64,000 bases of DNA from Gemmatimonadota bacterium. GTDB taxonomy: Bacteria; Gemmatimonadota; Gemmatimonadetes; Gemmatimonadales; GWC2-71-9. Both the position numbers and the translations under genes were made by a program. The stretch covers positions 1 through 64,000 of the forward strand of contig JAKLGU010000006.1 in NCBI GenBank assembly GCA_022710485.1, given 5' to 3'. Of this stretch, positions 1 through 9,510 are shown in pieces (the stretch's first letter is position 1; each line of letters starts with the position of its first letter). The notes below the pieces were generated by a model that saw only the letters and a list, made by a program, of their open reading frames with translations, was not told the origin of the DNA and searched no databases.

Positions 1-62
1 CCGACGCCGATCACCTTCATCTTGGCGCTTTGGGTGACCGTTTCTTCGAGCTCGAAGATCAT
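1..62 (-). CDS. ftsZ: Cell division protein FtsZ, N-terminal fragment (cut by window edge)
   Basis: Only the first 20 codons are in the window; the rest lies beyond base 1. The peptide begins with an acidic stretch (MIFELEE) and reaches KVIGVG, the start of the GTP-binding fold of FtsZ, where the family continues with the glycine-rich GGAGGNA segment. FtsZ is the tubulin-like GTPase that builds the division ring. It is the last gene of the dcw cluster here, 23 bases after ftsA, which is its classical place. A GAGAGG-type ribosome binding site lies just upstream of the ATG. The short fragment alone would be weak evidence, but position and motif agree. Confidence 0.85.
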   Translation of the reverse strand, partial: MIFELEETVTQSAKMKVIGV

Positions 63-85
63 GGGTGTGTCCTCTCAGGCCCGGA

Positions 86-1339
86 TCAGAAGAAGTCCTG
101 CAGCCAACGCTTGACTGGAGCGAGATACTTTTCCACCTGCGTCCCGCGGCGCGTGCCGCTGCCGAAGCCGCTGCCGAGCGCGAGTTGCCTTGCGCCGTAC
201 AGGGCGAGTCCGGCCGGGACGACCATCCGCGGCGTTTCCACGCTGTCCGCCAGCCCGGTGAGCCCCTGCCGCGGCACGCCCACCCGCACCGGCATGGCGA
301 ACACCTCCCGGCCCAGCTCCACGATGCCGGTGGCCTGCGCGCCGCCGCCGGTCAGGATCACACCGGCCGGCAACCGCTGGTGGTAGCCCGCGCGGGTGAT
401 CTCGTCGAGGGCGTACTCCAGCACTTCTTGCAAGCGCATATGCATAATATGCGCGAGCACCCTTCGGTGCGCGCTCCGCGCCCCCTGGCCGGGGGTGCTC
501 GGCAGCTGGATCACGTCGTCCTCGGGCACCAGCGGCTCGTACGCCGCCCCGAACCGTTCCTTGATCCGCTCGGCGTCCTGCTGCGTCACCTGGAGCCCGT
601 GCACCAGGTCGGCGGTGACGTGGCCCCCGGCGCAGAGCAGCGATGCGGTATGGCGGATCTTGCCGCCGTGAAAGATCGAGACGTTGGTGGATCCGCCGCC
701 GAGCTCCACGATGGCGCAGCCGAGCTCGCGCTCGTCGGGGGTCAGCACCGCGAGGGAGGCCGCCAGCGGCTCGAGCACGAACTCCCCGACGCTGAACCCC
801 GCCCGCTCCACGGCCCGTCGGAGGTTCTGGAGCACGCTCGAGAGCACGGTGACCAGGTACACCTCCGCCTCGAGCCGTGACCCTGTCATCCCGATCGGCT
901 CGCTGATGCCGGGCTGCTGGTCGATGATGTAGTCCTGTGGAATGGCGTGCAGGAGCTCGTGGTCCCGGCCGAAGGAGACGTTGCTGGCCATGTCGTTGAC
1001 CCGGGCCACGTCGCCGGTGCGGATCTCGTCGCCGGTGACGGACACCATCCCGTGCGAGCTGCGCCCCGCGACGTGCTCACCGGCGATGCCGCAGTACACC
1101 GTCCCGACTTCGACGCCGGCCATCCGCTGCGCGTCTGCCATGGCCTTGGCGATGGCCCGGGTCGTCTCCTCGAGATCCCGCACCACCCCCCGGCGCACGC
1201 CGGCGGTCCGCTCCACCCCGACCCCGAGGATGCGGGCGAGCGGGTCGCGGGAATCGCCGGTGGCCTCGGCGATGACGGCGACCGTCCGGGTCGACCCGAG
1301 GTCCAGCGCGGCGATGAGCCGCTGGGGAGAGGCGCTCAT
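86..1339 (-). CDS. ftsA: Cell division protein FtsA
   Basis: A 417-residue actin-like ATPase that tethers FtsZ to the membrane and recruits the divisome. The N-terminal phosphate-1 loop is visible (ALDLGSTRT, residues about 11-19), and the protein ends in a short amphipathic helix with Trp, Leu and two Phe (VKRWLQDFF), the usual FtsA membrane anchor. The reading frame is open further upstream, but the ATG at 1339 is chosen because it forms an ATGA overlap with the stop of ftsQ and places the actin fold at the usual distance. It is followed by ftsZ, as in most bacteria. Confidence 0.95.
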   Translation of the reverse strand: MSASPQRLIAALDLGSTRTVAVIAEATGDSRDPLARILGVGVERTAGVRRGVVRDLEETTRAIAKAMADAQRMAGVEVGTVYCGIAGEHVAGRSSHGMVSVTGDEIRTGDVARVNDMASNVSFGRDHELLHAIPQDYIIDQQPGISEPIGMTGSRLEAEVYLVTVLSSVLQNLRRAVERAGFSVGEFVLEPLAASLAVLTPDERELGCAIVELGGGSTNVSIFHGGKIRHTASLLCAGGHVTADLVHGLQVTQQDAERIKERFGAAYEPLVPEDDVIQLPSTPGQGARSAHRRVLAHIMHMRLQEVLEYALDEITRAGYHQRLPAGVILTGGGAQATGIVELGREVFAMPVRVGVPRQGLTGLADSVETPRMVVPAGLALYGARQLALGSGFGSGTRRGTQVEKYLAPVKRWLQDFF

Positions 1340-2028
1340 CCCGGACGCCCCCGCCCGCGGACGACGACCTGTCCGGCGAACCGACCATCGAGTTCCGACC
1401 ATGCGCGGCCCTGTCGGCCGAGTACCTGTTCCGCTGCCATCACCGCGCGAATGACCTCCGCTGTCACGTCGGGACGGAGCCACAGTCGGCGCCCGCCCAG
1501 GTCCACCACCACGTCCCCGCGCTCAGCGGTGGCCGTGACCACTCTCGAAAATAACTCCGGATCGATTTCTTGCAGGCGCCCGAGCACCCTGGCGACCGTC
1601 GCGTCCGGCTCGTCGATGACCGGCAGGTCGGCCGCGGCCACCGCCGGGTCGAACGGAAGGAACTTTCCGTTCCGTCCGACCATCCGCAGCCGGCCATTTC
1701 GAGGCGCCAGCGCCACCGCCCGCGCTTCCGTAACCGTCACCACCAGCGTCCCCGGCAGCCGGCGGTGCACTTCCGCGGTCCGGATGCCCGGGATCGCCAG
1801 CACCCGCGCCGCATAGGGGTCGAGGTCGTCGAAGAGATTCCCCCGCGGAGGAATCCGCATGGCCGCCACGATCTCGGCCGGCGTCGCCGCCGTCACCCCT
1901 ACCAGTTCGACCCGTCGGACCTTGAAGAAGCCGACCTGCCGGAGGAGCACCGGGCCGCCGAACCAGACCGCCGACCCTGCCGCGAGAAGTGCAAGCCCCA
2001 TCAGTGCGGGGCGGGTCCACGGCTTCAT
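1336..2028 (-). CDS. ftsQ: Cell division protein FtsQ
   Basis: A 230-residue single-pass inner-membrane protein that bridges the cytoplasmic and periplasmic parts of the divisome. One transmembrane helix lies at about residues 9-27. It is followed by a POTRA domain (about 34-103, starting FFKVRRVELVG) and a beta-rich FtsQ domain. The stop overlaps the ftsA start as ATGA and the start overlaps the murC stop the same way, so translation is probably coupled on both sides. Divergent sequence is normal for FtsQ; the call rests on topology, POTRA pattern and position between murC and ftsA. Confidence 0.9.
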   Translation of the reverse strand: MKPWTRPALMGLALLAAGSAVWFGGPVLLRQVGFFKVRRVELVGVTAATPAEIVAAMRIPPRGNLFDDLDPYAARVLAIPGIRTAEVHRRLPGTLVVTVTEARAVALAPRNGRLRMVGRNGKFLPFDPAVAAADLPVIDEPDATVARVLGRLQEIDPELFSRVVTATAERGDVVVDLGGRRLWLRPDVTAEVIRAVMAAEQVLGRQGRAWSELDGRFAGQVVVRGRGRPG

Positions 2029-3398
2029 CCGGCGCGCAGCCCGATGGCCAGTTCGGGACCCAGTCTGGTGATGTCGCCGGCACCCAGCGTCAGGAGGACG
2101 TCTCCGGGCACGAGCAGCCGCCGCACCACATCTGCGACCGCCGACCGAACCGGCGCAAAATGAACGTCGGCGCCCGCGGCGCGGGCCGCCTCCACCACCA
2201 GCGACCCGCTGACGCCCGGGACCGGCTTCTCCCGCGCAGCGTAGACCTCGGTGACCACCGCGACGTCGGCCGCGGCCAGCGCCCGGCCCATGGCCGCGCT
2301 GTGGGCCTGGGTGCGGCTGAAGAGATGGGGCTGGAAGACCGCCACCAGCCTCCGCCCCGGAAACGCCTGCCGCGCCGCTTCGAGCGTGGCGACCAGCTCG
2401 GTCGGGTGGTGGGCGTAGTCGTCCACGAGTGTCACGCCGCCCGCATCTCCGAGGCGCTCGAACCTCCGCCCGACTCCCCGGAACTCCGCCAGGGCGCCGA
2501 GGGCAGCCTCGACGGACCCGCCAAGCGCGTGAACCACCCCAAGGGCCGCCGTCGCGTTACGCAGGTTGTGGAGACCCGGCACCCGAAGGCGGAGCGTCAC
2601 GCCGTCCCGACCCGGGAGCCGCACCGTGGCCGAGGTCCACTCCTCCTCCTGCCGAACCGCCGAGATCCTGAGTTCCGCGTCCTTCGCCGCACCGAACCGC
2701 AGGGTGCCAGGCCCAAGCCGCGCCGCCAGCCGGGCGGCGCCGGGGTCATCCACCCCGACGAGGCGGATCCGCGCGCGGCCCGCGAAGGTGGCGAACGCCT
2801 CCTCGAGCGCCTCGAAGGAGCCGTAGCACTCCAGGTGGTCCGCTTCGACGTTATTGACGACCGCCACCGCCGGGTGCAGCGCGAGGAAAGCCTTGTCGTA
2901 CTCGTCGGCCTCGACGACGAAGAGCGCGTCGCCGTCGAGCCGCGCATTGCCCCCCCACTGCCCGACCCGGCCGCCCGCGAGCCCGGTCGGCGCCAGCCCT
3001 GCGGCGGCGAGCGCCTCCGTGGTCATCACGGTGGTGGTGGTCTTGCCGTGCGTTCCCGCGATCCCGACCACGGTGCCACCGGCCACCAGCTGGGCCAGGG
3101 CCTCCTTCCGCGGAACGACCGGAACGCCCAACTCGCGTGCCCGGACCAATTCCGCGTGGTCCGCCGGAACGGCCGCGGTATAGACCAAGGCACGTGCCCC
3201 GACGGCGTGCGCCGGATCGTGGGCGCTTGAGACCTCGGCGCCGAGCGCGGCCACGTCGATAGCGCCGCTCGGGTCCGGGTCGCATCCGCTCACCGCGACA
3301 CCCCGGCGGCGAGCGATGAGGGCCAGAGCGCTCATCCCGGCCCCGCCGATGCCGACGAAGTGCACAGGCCGGGGGTCCGAGGGGTTGAATAAGTCCAT
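2025..3398 (-). CDS. murC: UDP-N-acetylmuramate--L-alanine ligase MurC
   Basis: A 457-residue cytoplasmic ligase that adds the first L-Ala to UDP-MurNAc using ATP. It shows the N-terminal nucleotide-sugar binding motif (VGIGGAGMSALA, about 15-26), the ATP-binding P-loop GTHGKTTTT from residue 115, and the HHPTE region of Mur ligases. The ATG at 3398 gives the usual N-terminus; a TTG 30 bases upstream would add ten atypical residues. The stretch before the start is AT-rich with no obvious Shine-Dalgarno sequence. It sits 49 bases downstream of murG and overlaps ftsQ by ATGA. Confidence 0.95.
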   Translation of the reverse strand: MDLFNPSDPRPVHFVGIGGAGMSALALIARRRGVAVSGCDPDPSGAIDVAALGAEVSSAHDPAHAVGARALVYTAAVPADHAELVRARELGVPVVPRKEALAQLVAGGTVVGIAGTHGKTTTTVMTTEALAAAGLAPTGLAGGRVGQWGGNARLDGDALFVVEADEYDKAFLALHPAVAVVNNVEADHLECYGSFEALEEAFATFAGRARIRLVGVDDPGAARLAARLGPGTLRFGAAKDAELRISAVRQEEEWTSATVRLPGRDGVTLRLRVPGLHNLRNATAALGVVHALGGSVEAALGALAEFRGVGRRFERLGDAGGVTLVDDYAHHPTELVATLEAARQAFPGRRLVAVFQPHLFSRTQAHSAAMGRALAAADVAVVTEVYAAREKPVPGVSGSLVVEAARAAGADVHFAPVRSAVADVVRRLLVPGDVLLTLGAGDITRLGPELAIGLRAG

Positions 3399-3447
3399 TG
3401 GAATTGAGCTAATGTAAAATCTTATCAAGAGTTGCGAAAGAGCGGGG

Positions 3448-4536
3448 CTACACCAAAAGCGTCAAAAGATGCGACACGATGTCGGCCGATGCGGTCGGGC
3501 GGCCCCGTTTCCGGGCCGCCTCAGCCATGGCGGTCCTCCGGTTCGTGTCCGCAACCAGGCTCGAGATGGCGGCGCCAAGCGAGCGAGGCGTCAGCGAGGA
3601 CTGCAGCAAGACCTCGGAGGCACCCGACGCCTCGAGCGCGAGGGCGTTGGCTGTCTGGTGGTCGGCCGCCGCCGTTGGCAGCGGGACGAGGATGCTGGGC
3701 AGGCCCCACGCACAGAGCTCAGCGCAGGTCATCATCCCTGCCCTGCCCACCACGAGGCTGGCCACCGCAAAGGCGTCGGCGATAGGGTCGAGAAAATCGA
3801 AGACCTGCACATCCGGCGGCCGGTGGTGGGACGCGAACCTCGCGTACGACCCCCTTCCGGTGGCCCAGAGCACGTGGATCCCGGCGCCGCCGCCGCTCCC
3901 TAGCCAGCCGGCCGTGGCCTCGTTAAGCGCGACCGCCCCTTGGCTGCCCCCCGTTATCAGCACCACCGGCCGGTCATCTGACAGGCCGAATCGCCGGCGT
4001 GCAGCGGCGGCACGCTGTGGATCGGGAGGATTGATCGGGCTGCCTGTGTCGAAGACCGCGGTCGTCGCCCCCAGGCGGAGGTGCACCTTGGCCTCGGGGG
4101 CCCCGAGATAGATGTGCCGAACGCGGCTGCCGAGCAGTCGCGTGGCGAGTCCGGGAAACGCATCCTGCTCCAGGATTGCGGTCGGGATGCCACGGCGGGC
4201 CGCGAGATACACGACCGGCGCGGAAGCGTAGCCGCCGGTGCCCAGGACGGCGAGCGGCCGTTCCTGGTCGAGGAGCCGACCGGTGCCCTTGAGCAGACGC
4301 CTGGCGACGATGGGCCAGCGCCAGTTCTTCCACCACTGCCGGCGGTACAGCGGCTCGGCCGGCAGCAGGACGTGGCGGAATTCCCTGGTCGGCAGGAGGG
4401 TCTTCTCGATCCCGCGCTCCGCCCCGACGAGCACCGGTTCGAGATCCGGGCGCCGCCGCCGCAGTTCGGCGGCGATCGCGAGCGCGGGCATCAGGTGCCC
4501 GCCGGTGCCCCCGCCGGCAATGAGAACGGTGCTCAC
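3448..4536 (-). CDS. murG: Undecaprenyldiphospho-muramoylpentapeptide beta-N-acetylglucosaminyltransferase MurG
   Basis: A 362-residue GT28 transferase that makes lipid II by adding GlcNAc to lipid I at the inner face of the membrane. The N-terminal glycine loop GGGTGGH (8-14) and the C-terminal GGSQGA loop are both present, followed by the acceptor/donor region HQTANA. The start is GTG at 4536, which overlaps the ftsW stop as GTGA. A much longer open frame extends upstream through ftsW, but it is only read-through of the complementary frame. The order ftsW-murG-murC is canonical. Confidence 0.95.
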   Translation of the reverse strand: MSTVLIAGGGTGGHLMPALAIAAELRRRRPDLEPVLVGAERGIEKTLLPTREFRHVLLPAEPLYRRQWWKNWRWPIVARRLLKGTGRLLDQERPLAVLGTGGYASAPVVYLAARRGIPTAILEQDAFPGLATRLLGSRVRHIYLGAPEAKVHLRLGATTAVFDTGSPINPPDPQRAAAARRRFGLSDDRPVVLITGGSQGAVALNEATAGWLGSGGGAGIHVLWATGRGSYARFASHHRPPDVQVFDFLDPIADAFAVASLVVGRAGMMTCAELCAWGLPSILVPLPTAAADHQTANALALEASGASEVLLQSSLTPRSLGAAISSLVADTNRRTAMAEAARKRGRPTASADIVSHLLTLLV

Positions 4537-5678
4537 TTGGCGGTGGTTTCCCGCGCCGGGCGCCCGCGCATTCGACCGATGTTGACGAGGATGCCGGTGG
4601 CGGCCAGGGAGATCACCAGGCTCGAGCGGCCGTAGGACATGAACGGCAGGGTCAGGCCCGTCGTCGGCATCAGGGAGAGCGACACCGCCATGTGCATCAC
4701 GGCGGTGATCCCGATCATGGCCGTGATGCCGACCGCCAGGAACTGCCCGAAGGGATCCGGAGCGCTGCGCGCGATCCGAAAGCCCAGCCAGAGGAAGATC
4801 CCGAACAGCAGGACGACCAGGACGACGCCGAGGAATCCCCACTCCTCCCCGATGGTGCTGAAGATGAAGTCCGAGTACGCGTACGGCAGGAAGAGCTTCT
4901 GCTGTCCCTCGCCGAAGCCGACGCCGAGGAGCCGGCCGGAGCCGATCCCCACGAGCGACTGGTGGATCTGCATCCCGGCGGCGTCGGTCGCCTCGCCGGG
5001 ATTGAGGAAGGTGGTGAGGCGCGCGGCGCGATACTGGACGTTCTGAATCTTCTCGAAGAGGAGGATCAGACCCGCGAAGCCGAGCAGGATGAAATGCCCG
5101 ATCTTGGCGCCGGCCGAGAAGAGGACGATCAAGCCGAGGAGCGCAACCAGGGTCGCCATGGAGAGGTTGGGTTGGCCGAGGATGAGAAGCGACACGACAC
5201 CGATCCCGACCAGGAAGGGCATCACCCCTTTCTTGAACTCCCGCACCTGCGTCCCCTTCTTGGCCGCCAGCGCGGCGCACCAGACGATGATGGCGAGCCG
5301 CGCGATTTCCGAGGGCTGGAAATTCAGCGGACCGATGTCCACCCACCGGCGTGCCCCGTTGATCCTGGGCGCGATCGACTCGGTACCGGGAAGCAGCGGG
5401 ATGAGCAGCACGGCGATCGTGGCGAAGAGGAGCGGCCAGGCGAGCCGACGCCAGATGTGGTAGTCGACCCGGGAGACGATGCTCAGCCCCAGCAGCCCCA
5501 GCAGCGCGCCGACCAGCTGCCTCAGGGCAAAGCCGGCGCCGCCGGAGCTCGCCGTCTGCAGGCTGAGCGCCCCGTACGTGTTCGCGATCCCGAACACCAC
5601 CATCGTGGCGGTCACCACGGTGAGGAGGCGCGTCTCCCAGCGTAGCTCGCCGGGGTGGCGCGCGACTGGCGCGCTCAC
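4533..5678 (-). CDS. ftsW: Septal peptidoglycan polymerase FtsW (SEDS family)
   Basis: A 381-residue polytopic SEDS glycosyltransferase that polymerises lipid II at the septum with FtsI. About ten hydrophobic helices can be traced. Family landmarks are GARRWVDIGPLNFQPSEIAR, the large periplasmic loop with the GVGFGEGQQK segment, IGEEWGFLG, and the C-terminal PFMSYGRSS motif. The start is GTG at 5678, overlapping the murD stop as GTGA; the stop overlaps the murG start. Position between murD and murG and the presence of FtsI in the same cluster favour FtsW over RodA. Confidence 0.94.
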   Translation of the reverse strand: MSAPVARHPGELRWETRLLTVVTATMVVFGIANTYGALSLQTASSGGAGFALRQLVGALLGLLGLSIVSRVDYHIWRRLAWPLLFATIAVLLIPLLPGTESIAPRINGARRWVDIGPLNFQPSEIARLAIIVWCAALAAKKGTQVREFKKGVMPFLVGIGVVSLLILGQPNLSMATLVALLGLIVLFSAGAKIGHFILLGFAGLILLFEKIQNVQYRAARLTTFLNPGEATDAAGMQIHQSLVGIGSGRLLGVGFGEGQQKLFLPYAYSDFIFSTIGEEWGFLGVVLVVLLFGIFLWLGFRIARSAPDPFGQFLAVGITAMIGITAVMHMAVSLSLMPTTGLTLPFMSYGRSSLVISLAATGILVNIGRMRGRPARETTAK

Positions 5679-7024
5679 AACGACTCCACCGCCGCGCGGA
5701 ACTGCGCCCCGCGCTCCTCGTAGTTCCGGAACATGTCGTAGCTCGAGCAGGCTGGCGAGAGCAGCACGGCGTCACCCGCCTGCGCCAGCCGGCCGGCGGT
5801 GGAGAGCACGTCGGCAAAGTCGCCGGCGGCCACCACCCGGACGCTGCCCCCGAGGTCCGCCTGCACGAGCGGCCCCGCCTCGCCGTACGCCACCACGCCC
5901 CGGCACCCCTTGGCCAGCAGCGGCGCGAGCCGCGTGTAGGCCTCCCCTTTGTGCCTCCCACCGAGCAGCAGGACGTAGGGGCGGTCGAGCGCGCTCAGCG
6001 CCACCTCGGTCGAGGCGATGTTGGTCGCCTTGCTGTCGTTGATCCAGAGCACGCCGCCGACCTCGCGCACGGGCTCGAGTCGGTGCGGCAGCGCGCGGAA
6101 GGTGCGGAGGCCGTCCGCGAGCGCCACCAGGCCGACCCCCGCCACGCGCGCCGCCATCGCCGCCGCGAGGGCGTTCGCCACGTTGTGGTCGCCCAGCAGG
6201 AGCAGCTCCCGGCGGGGCAGCAACGTCTCCCGGCCGAGCATCAGCGCCTGGCCACGGCGGTCGTACCACCCATCGGCCACTCGCGTGGTGGAGAAGCGCC
6301 GGTGGACGCCCGCCACCGGCGCCGCCATCCGCTGCACCTCCGGATCGTCACCGTTCGTGATCCAGATGGATGCGTCGGCGGCGTTTCGGAAGAGCTGCGC
6401 CTTGTCGGCGTAATAGTCGGCGAGCGTCGCGTATCGGTCGAGGTGGTCCGGCGAGAGATTGGTGAGGACGCCGGCCGTCGGGGCGAGGCCGGGCATGTCG
6501 TGGAGCTGGAACGACGAGAGCTCGACGGCGAGCCAGTCTGGAGGATCGTCCTCGAGCGCCACCGCCGAGAGCGGCCGCCCGATGTTGCCTGCCGACGCGG
6601 CCCTCAGGCCGGCGGCAATCAGGAGGTGCGCCGTGAGGGCAGTGGTCGTCGTCTTCCCGTTCGTCCCGGTGATCGCCAGCACCCGTGATCCCGCAAGGCA
6701 CCGGAGTCCGAGCTCCGCCTCGGCCAGCACCGGGACGCCCGCGTCCCGCGCGGCGCGGAGCGCGGCCGCCTCGGGAGGCACCCCCGGCGACACGATGACC
6801 GCGGCCGCCCGGCCGATCCTCGCCAAGTCGTGGCGCCCGACGTCCACCTGGACGCCCTCGGCACCGAGCCCCGTCGCCTGGTCGGCGAGCGCGACCCCCG
6901 CCCCTCCATCGGAGGCGTAGACCGACACGCCGTGGCGCCGGAGGAGCCGGGAGGCCGCGACGCCGCTCTTGCCGAGGCCGATGACCGCCACTTCCCGCCC
7001 AGGCCCGCGCCACTCCTCGAACAT
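5675..7024 (-). CDS. murD: UDP-N-acetylmuramoyl-L-alanine--D-glutamate ligase MurD
   Basis: A 449-residue Mur ligase that adds D-Glu to UDP-MurNAc-L-Ala. It has the N-terminal Rossmann-like motif (VIGLGKSG, 14-21), the P-loop GTNGKTTTT (120-128), the central-domain NLSPDHLDRY motif, and the C-terminal NDSKATN motif. The ATG at 7024 is chosen: it gives a normal N-terminus and forms a TGATG junction with the stop of mraY. The frame stays open for 59 codons upstream, but that part lies inside mraY and has no Mur-like sequence. Confidence 0.95.
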   Translation of the reverse strand: MFEEWRGPGREVAVIGLGKSGVAASRLLRRHGVSVYASDGGAGVALADQATGLGAEGVQVDVGRHDLARIGRAAAVIVSPGVPPEAAALRAARDAGVPVLAEAELGLRCLAGSRVLAITGTNGKTTTTALTAHLLIAAGLRAASAGNIGRPLSAVALEDDPPDWLAVELSSFQLHDMPGLAPTAGVLTNLSPDHLDRYATLADYYADKAQLFRNAADASIWITNGDDPEVQRMAAPVAGVHRRFSTTRVADGWYDRRGQALMLGRETLLPRRELLLLGDHNVANALAAAMAARVAGVGLVALADGLRTFRALPHRLEPVREVGGVLWINDSKATNIASTEVALSALDRPYVLLLGGRHKGEAYTRLAPLLAKGCRGVVAYGEAGPLVQADLGGSVRVVAAGDFADVLSTAGRLAQAGDAVLLSPACSSYDMFRNYEERGAQFRAAVESL

Positions 7025-8151
7025 CAGCGCACCTTCAGCGTGGCCAGGGCCACGAGCCCGCACAGGATGCCAAGGATCCAGAAGCGGGTGACCACCGTGG
7101 TCTCCGCCCACCCGTGTTTCTCGAAGTGGTGGTGGAGCGGCGCCATCCGGAACACCTTGTGCGCGTCGGCGTATTCCCGGCCGCGGGTCCGCTTGAACCA
7201 CTTGTACACGGAGGTTTGCAGCATGACCGAGACCGCCTCGGCCACGAACACCCCGCCGATCAGCACCAGCAGGAACTCCGCCTTCAGCAGGATCGCCACC
7301 GTGCCGAACGCCCCGCCGATCGCCAGGCTACCGGTGTCGCCCATGAACACCTCGGCGGGATGGGCATTGAACCAGAGAAAGCCCAGCGCCGCGCCCATGA
7401 GGGCGGCGCAGAAGACCGCCAGCTCCCCGGCGCCCGGAAGGTAGATCAGGTTGAGGTACGAGGTGAAATCGACACGGCCGAAGAGATAGGCGAATACCGC
7501 GAAGGCGGCCGCGGCGACCGCGGTGAGCCCGGCCGCCAGCCCGTCGAGCCCGTCCGTCAGGTTGACCGCGTTGCTCCAGGCGGTGATGACGAAGACGACG
7601 AACCCGACGAAGAGCAGCGGCGCGAAATTCACGACGAGATACTTGAAGAAGGGGACCGTCGTGGCCGTGGCGGGGATGATCGTGGCGGGCACGACGGGGA
7701 AGAACAGCAGGTACAGGCCGAGCACCAGGCCGAAGGTGCACTGCCCCACGAGCTTCCATTTGGCTACAAGGCCTCGTGACTTTCCCTGCACGATCTTCAG
7801 GTAATCGTCGAGGAATCCGATGGCCCCCATCCAGAGCGTGGCGAGCATGGCCACCATGACCATCCGGTTGTCCACCCGCGCCCAGAGCAGCGTCGGGACG
7901 AGGGTCGCGAAGATGATGACGAGCCCGCCCATCGTCGGCGTTCCGCGCTTCCCCTGGTGGCTCGCGGGGCCCTCCGCCCGGATGATCTGGCCGATCTTGT
8001 GGGCGCGCAGCCGCCGGATGACGGCCGGCCCCACCACGAAGCAGAGCACGAGCGCCGTCACGCCCGCGCCGGCCGCGCGAAAGGCGATATAATTGAACAG
8101 GTTGAAAAGGATGAACTGCTTGCCGAGCGGGGCCAGCCAGTAGTAGAACAT
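7024..8151 (-). CDS. mraY: Phospho-N-acetylmuramoyl-pentapeptide-transferase MraY
   Basis: A 375-residue polytopic membrane enzyme that transfers phospho-MurNAc-pentapeptide to undecaprenyl phosphate, making lipid I. Catalytic and Mg-binding landmarks are clear: FLDDYLK, NLTDGLDGLA, the NAHPAEVFMGDTGSL loop and PLHHHFE near the C-terminus. About ten membrane helices are predicted by eye. The ATG at 8151 gives the standard N-terminus. It lies 6 bases after the murF stop and its own stop overlaps the murD start. Confidence 0.96.
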   Translation of the reverse strand: MFYYWLAPLGKQFILFNLFNYIAFRAAGAGVTALVLCFVVGPAVIRRLRAHKIGQIIRAEGPASHQGKRGTPTMGGLVIIFATLVPTLLWARVDNRMVMVAMLATLWMGAIGFLDDYLKIVQGKSRGLVAKWKLVGQCTFGLVLGLYLLFFPVVPATIIPATATTVPFFKYLVVNFAPLLFVGFVVFVITAWSNAVNLTDGLDGLAAGLTAVAAAAFAVFAYLFGRVDFTSYLNLIYLPGAGELAVFCAALMGAALGFLWFNAHPAEVFMGDTGSLAIGGAFGTVAILLKAEFLLVLIGGVFVAEAVSVMLQTSVYKWFKRTRGREYADAHKVFRMAPLHHHFEKHGWAETTVVTRFWILGILCGLVALATLKVR

Positions 8152-8157
8152 CTCGCC

Positions 8158-9510
8158 TCAGGATCCGTGGGCGGTACGGGGGGTGAGCAGGGGAATAATA
8201 CGCTCAAGCGCCACGCCGCGGGACGCCTTGAGCACCACGAACTCGTTCCCCGCGAGCCGCCGCGCGAGCGCCTGCCCGAGCGCAGGGACATCCTCGGCCA
8301 GGATGAGCCGGTCGCCGAGCTCGCCACGGTGAGCTTCGAGCGCCGGGGCGAACTCCCCGACCGCCGCCAGCACGTCGGGCTTCAGGGCCACCAGCTCCCG
8401 GGCGACCGCGGCGTGGAGCGCCGCGGACTCCTCGCCGAGTTCGCGCATCGTCCCGGCCACGAACACCAGGCGCCGCCCGCCTCGCATCGCCTGCGCCGTC
8501 GCGACGGCGGCCCGGAACGACAGCGGATTGGCGTTGTAGCAGTCGTTGAGGATCGTGAGCCCGTCCGACTCGACCACCTGGCCCCGCCCGCCGGGCAATG
8601 CCAGCCGTTCCAGCGCCCGCCCCACTGCCCGCGGATCGAGGCCGAGATGCCGCCCGACCGCCATCGCGAGCATCGCGTTCGCCGCCAGGTGCCGCCCCGG
8701 AAGCGGAAGCGTGAAGCGCGACTGCTCGGTGACCACGGTCGCCCGGCCCGTCAGGTCGAGCGTGACCGACTCGGGACGGAGTTCCGCCCCCTCGAGCCCC
8801 GCCGTCACCACCCGTCGCGCCAATTGCCGCGCGCCCGCGGCCAATGCCGGCGGATCGGTCCCCACTATGGCGAGCGGCGCGCCCTCGACCAGCGAGAGTT
8901 TCTCGCGCAGGACCCCCTCCAGCGAGCCAAACCCTTCCAGGTGCCCCGCCGCCACGTTGGTGACCACGGCCACCGTCGGCTCGATGATCTGCCGGTACCG
9001 GGCAATCTCCCCTGGGACGCTCGCCCCCGCCTCGATGACCAGCGCCTCCGTGTCGGCCGGGGCCTCGAGGATGGTGAGCGGCACGCCGATGAGATTGTTC
9101 AGGTTGGCGCGCGTCGCGTGGACCCGGAACCGGGTCCCGAGCGCGAGCGCCAGCATCTCCTTGGTGCTCGTCTTGCCGTTGGTGCCGGTCACGGCCACGA
9201 CCGGGCCGCCGATTTCGCGACGCCTGGCCCGGGCGAGCCAGCCAAGCGCCTCCACCGTGTCGGGCACCTCGAAGAGCTCCAGCCCGGGGACCGCCGGCGT
9301 GCCGTCCCGGACCACGGCGCCGACCGCCCCGCGGGCCGCCGCCTCCTCGAGATGGGTGTGCCCGTCGAAAAACTCCCCGGCGATCGCCACGAAGAGCGCA
9401 CCAGCCGGGAGCGAACGCGTGTCGGTGGACACGCCGGAATAGCTCAGCTCGGCACCGGGGCGCGGCGACAGGCCGAGCGCGGCGCGTATGCTCGAGCTCG
9501 TCCACGTCAC
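8158..9510 (-). CDS. murF: UDP-N-acetylmuramoyl-tripeptide--D-alanyl-D-alanine ligase MurF
   Basis: A 450-residue cytoplasmic ligase that adds D-Ala-D-Ala to complete the UDP-MurNAc pentapeptide. It shows an N-terminal MurF-type domain (STDTRSL, GEFFDGH), the P-loop GTNGKTSTK (109-117), the asparagine-rich ANLNNLIGVPLT motif typical of MurF, and the C-terminal NDCYNANP motif. The start is a GTG forming a GTGA overlap with the murE stop. No ddl gene is present in the window, so D-Ala-D-Ala must be made elsewhere. Confidence 0.95.
   Translation of the reverse strand: MTWTSSSIRAALGLSPRPGAELSYSGVSTDTRSLPAGALFVAIAGEFFDGHTHLEEAAARGAVGAVVRDGTPAVPGLELFEVPDTVEALGWLARARRREIGGPVVAVTGTNGKTSTKEMLALALGTRFRVHATRANLNNLIGVPLTILEAPADTEALVIEAGASVPGEIARYRQIIEPTVAVVTNVAAGHLEGFGSLEGVLREKLSLVEGAPLAIVGTDPPALAAGARQLARRVVTAGLEGAELRPESVTLDLTGRATVVTEQSRFTLPLPGRHLAANAMLAMAVGRHLGLDPRAVGRALERLALPGGRGQVVESDGLTILNDCYNANPLSFRAAVATAQAMRGGRRLVFVAGTMRELGEESAALHAAVARELVALKPDVLAAVGEFAPALEAHRGELGDRLILAEDVPALGQALARRLAGNEFVVLKASRGVALERIIPLLTPRTAHGS

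Noticed and set aside
3448..5961. An 837-codon open frame that appears to fuse an unknown N-terminal protein to MurG
   Set aside because: The part upstream of 4536 is read in the wrong frame of ftsW and murD, has no family sequence, and a GTGA-linked start for murG is available.
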